This document shows, piece after piece, positions 62,025 through 64,000 of a stretch of 64,000 nucleotides of DNA. The notes below the pieces were generated by a model. It ran no database searches. It saw only the letters and a program-made list of their open reading frames with translations, and was not told the DNA's origin. The stretch is from Psychrobacter ciconiae. GTDB taxonomy: Bacteria; Pseudomonadota; Gammaproteobacteria; Pseudomonadales; Moraxellaceae. The translations under genes and the position numbers were made by a program. The stretch spans positions 992,001-1,056,000 of the forward strand of contig NZ_CAJGYV010000001.1 of NCBI RefSeq assembly GCF_904846055.1, written 5' to 3'. Positions within the stretch are counted from its first letter, which is position 1, and the number at the start of each line of letters is the position of its first letter.

Positions 62025-64000
62025 CTAAGCTCTCATCTCATAAACACTATCGTTACCGCCTCTATAACTAGCAAAGATATGCTGATAGACTTCTGTTGCT
62101 TTAGTATCGACATCTTCATCACTATATGACTCTTGGGGTAGCCAAAGCAGGTTGTCATGGATAACTATCTTAATCTGAGCAATAACCTCACGGCTTTCTC
62201 GCCAGCGCTCAATATTTAGCTTTTCAGCTTTTAGTACGTCTAGTGTTTTCTTAGCCACTTTCTTCACTTCTTTGATGTCTTTCTTGCTCAGCTCCTTACC
62301 TTCAGTCAGTAAATCAAAAATCGCCAATACTTCCTGATCACCTAAGTTTTCTTTTACAGCTCTCTGCTCTTCAGCAGATAAGTCTTTAACAAAATCGTTT
62401 AGGTCATCAAAAACCTTAACCGTATTTTCTAGAGATTTACCTGCATTATAATCGTCTATTATTTCTTTATAACGCTCATAGAACTCAACCCTCGAAGGAT
62501 TTTCTTTCAGCATTTGCTTCAGCTTATTTTCAATAACTTGTTGCAGGGTGTAGGTGATCGTATTTTTTTGATCAGACTTAGCAAATGCGTCTCTTAATTT
62601 ATCAAAATCTAAATTGCTTAGGTCAATATAGATACCGTCTACATTATCACTTTGTTTGACACTGATACTATCACTCACCAAAACTTGTAGCTTTTGCATG
62701 ACTTCAGTGATATCAGCAGACTTGACGCTTTTATTGAGACGCTTATAAATAGCATCAATTGCGTTATGGTCTTTAGTATGAGCCTTGGCTTGCGGTTCAG
62801 GAAAAAGAGCTTTGTATTTTCTAAAAACATTTCTCGCCATAACTTCAAAGGTAGCGCGAGTGTTCTCGTTTAAACACACGCAGTTTTCAGCTTCTTGTAT
62901 TTTGCTTATCCTCATCATTGGGTTAGCACTCTTGAGAGATTCGAGATCAAAGCCTAGTGAGTGAAGATGCTTTGTCGTCTCTTCAATAGCGGCTCTAAGC
63001 TCTTCTTCTAGTTCAGATAGATCTGCTATTGGGCTATCAGTGCCCTCTCCCTTGCCTCCGCCACCAGTATTGCCACCTTCACCATATACAGAATAGGCTT
63101 TTTCTAGCTGCTCGTAGACATTACCATAATCAACAATTAATCCATTTTCTTTTTCATCATCATAGACACGGTTTGCCCTTGCTATGGTCTGCATCAAAGT
63201 ATGACCTTTGATTGGCTTGTCTAGATATACGGTAGAGACAGACTGAGCATCAAAACCTGTGATCCACATGGCACAGACAATCGCGAGACGGAACGGATTA
63301 TCAGGATCTTTAAATTCTTTTTCTAGGTCACGCTCTACTATTTTTTTACGATGAGTCGCGATGTCTAGTCCCAGTTTTTTAAACTTATCAACTTCATTTT
63401 GCTCACTACTGACTACAACACAAACCTCAGTTTCAGCAACTCTTTTGTATTTGCGGCGCAGCTCTTGAGCTTCTTGCAGATCCTCAGCGTCATCGATACG
63501 CTTTTGCAACTCGACCAGATATTCAGCCCAATAGCTTTTGATTAGATCATACATACGCACCGCAGTCGGCTTATCAAGAGCAACTAGCATGCCTTTACCC
63601 TGATAGCCACGCTCATTAAAGTGCCATACCAAATCTTTAGCAATGGTCTCTAATCGGGACTGTGCGGTTAATATGGGATAATTTTTACTGAATTTATAAA
63701 TGAGCTTTTGTCTTTGCTCCTCGTCTAAGTTCTCATCTTCTAGCGCTTCAGCCATCTTTTCATCGAGTTCTGGGTTATCGATCTCGAGTAGCTCGCCCTT
63801 ATTTAGATAATGCAGCGGTAACGTCGCCCCATCTTCGACCGCCCGTTTAAAATCATAAATGGAAACGTAGTCACCAAATATATTCTTGGTCAGCTCTTCT
63901 TCATCTTTGATAATCGGCGTACCCGTAAAGCCTAGGTATGAGGCATTGGGTAAACCATAAAAACGCATGTTACGCGCGTAGATTCCACCTTGTGTACGGT
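62025..64000 (-). CDS. hsdR: Type I restriction enzyme R subunit (HsdR), C-terminal part, cut by window edge
   Basis: About 657 residues are visible; the nuclease domain and the first helicase motifs lie right of the window. The visible part begins just after the DEAH box (RTQGGIYARNMRFYGLPNASYLGFTGTP, motif III), continues with motif V/VI AMWITGFDAQSVSTVYLDKP and LMQTIARANRVYDD, then a Gly-rich linker (GGNTGGGGKGEG) and the helical C-terminal domain that docks on HsdM. ATP-driven DNA translocation and cleavage. hsdM and hsdS are expected upstream, beyond 64,000. Confidence 0.94.
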   Translation of the reverse strand, partial: RTQGGIYARNMRFYGLPNASYLGFTGTPIIKDEEELTKNIFGDYVSIYDFKRAVEDGATLPLHYLNKGELLEIDNPELDEKMAEALEDENLDEEQRQKLIYKFSKNYPILTAQSRLETIAKDLVWHFNERGYQGKGMLVALDKPTAVRMYDLIKSYWAEYLVELQKRIDDAEDLQEAQELRRKYKRVAETEVCVVVSSEQNEVDKFKKLGLDIATHRKKIVERDLEKEFKDPDNPFRLAIVCAMWITGFDAQSVSTVYLDKPIKGHTLMQTIARANRVYDDEKENGLIVDYGNVYEQLEKAYSVYGEGGNTGGGGKGEGTDSPIADLSELEEELRAAIEETTKHLHSLGFDLESLKSANPMMRISKIQEAENCVCLNENTRATFEVMARNVFRKYKALFPEPQAKAHTKDHNAIDAIYKRLNKSVKSADITEVMQKLQVLVSDSISVKQSDNVDGIYIDLSNLDFDKLRDAFAKSDQKNTITYTLQQVIENKLKQMLKENPSRVEFYERYKEIIDDYNAGKSLENTVKVFDDLNDFVKDLSAEEQRAVKENLGDQEVLAIFDLLTEGKELSKKDIKEVKKVAKKTLDVLKAEKLNIERWRESREVIAQIKIVIHDNLLWLPQESYSDEDVDTKATEVYQHIFASYRGGNDSVYEMRA

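Overview
The window looks like a chromosomal segment of a gamma-proteobacterium of the family Moraxellaceae, most likely Psychrobacter or a close relative. The basis is a response regulator almost identical to what I remember of Acinetobacter BfmR, the fused hisIE, the dksA-gluQ and lgt-thyA-folA linkages, an H+-type F1Fo ATPase operon and moderate GC. No species-level comparison could be run.

Bases 1-48,600 are core genome. In order they hold: pheT (cut by the left edge)-pheS-rplT-rpmI, all on the minus strand from one promoter; a thioesterase, hisIE and the Tat export operon tatABC; a UvrD-like helicase and dusC; MAPEG and OsmC proteins; rppH; lgt-thyA-folA against uvrC; an uncharacterised SulP/NCS2-like membrane protein; rpsP-rimM-trmD-rplS; an EnvZ-like kinase without a visible partner; bfmR-bfmS with an internal terminator and a small membrane-protein gene behind them (59 codons); the complete atpIBEFHAGDC set; a zinc regulon (znuA, zur, znuC, znuB) with a perfect Zur-type palindrome between znuA and zur; cpdA, dksA-gluQ, murD-ftsW; a SulP transporter coupled to a tandem universal stress protein; a PII protein; and a DUF2147 protein, a small conserved protein and a secreted non-specific nuclease.

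From the 3' end of tRNA-Ser(GGA) at 48,598-48,688 to the right edge lies a genomic island. It opens with a P4-type tyrosine integrase whose upstream region carries four copies of a GTTGGTCT-type 10-mer. Next come an AT-rich gene of unknown function, a Rep-like (YagK/YfjJ, inovirus Gp2 type) protein, a zinc-ribbon protein, a DUF932 protein, a YqaJ exonuclease, a Cys-rich phage/plasmid protein and an AlpA regulator. Several of these plus-strand genes end in their own intrinsic terminator. This is the replication, recombination and excision half of the island.

The last part (57,600-64,000, minus strand) is defence-like. A type I restriction HsdR is cut by the right edge. Behind it sits a tight two-gene pair, an NdpA/YejK-like nucleoid-associated protein followed by a protein with a large cytosolic part and about three C-terminal membrane segments. 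An AlbA_2 (Schlafen-type) ATP-binding protein follows. The NdpA-like plus membrane-protein pair is my best candidate for an undescribed system: a DNA-binding subunit coupled to a membrane effector, carried in a restriction operon on a mobile island.
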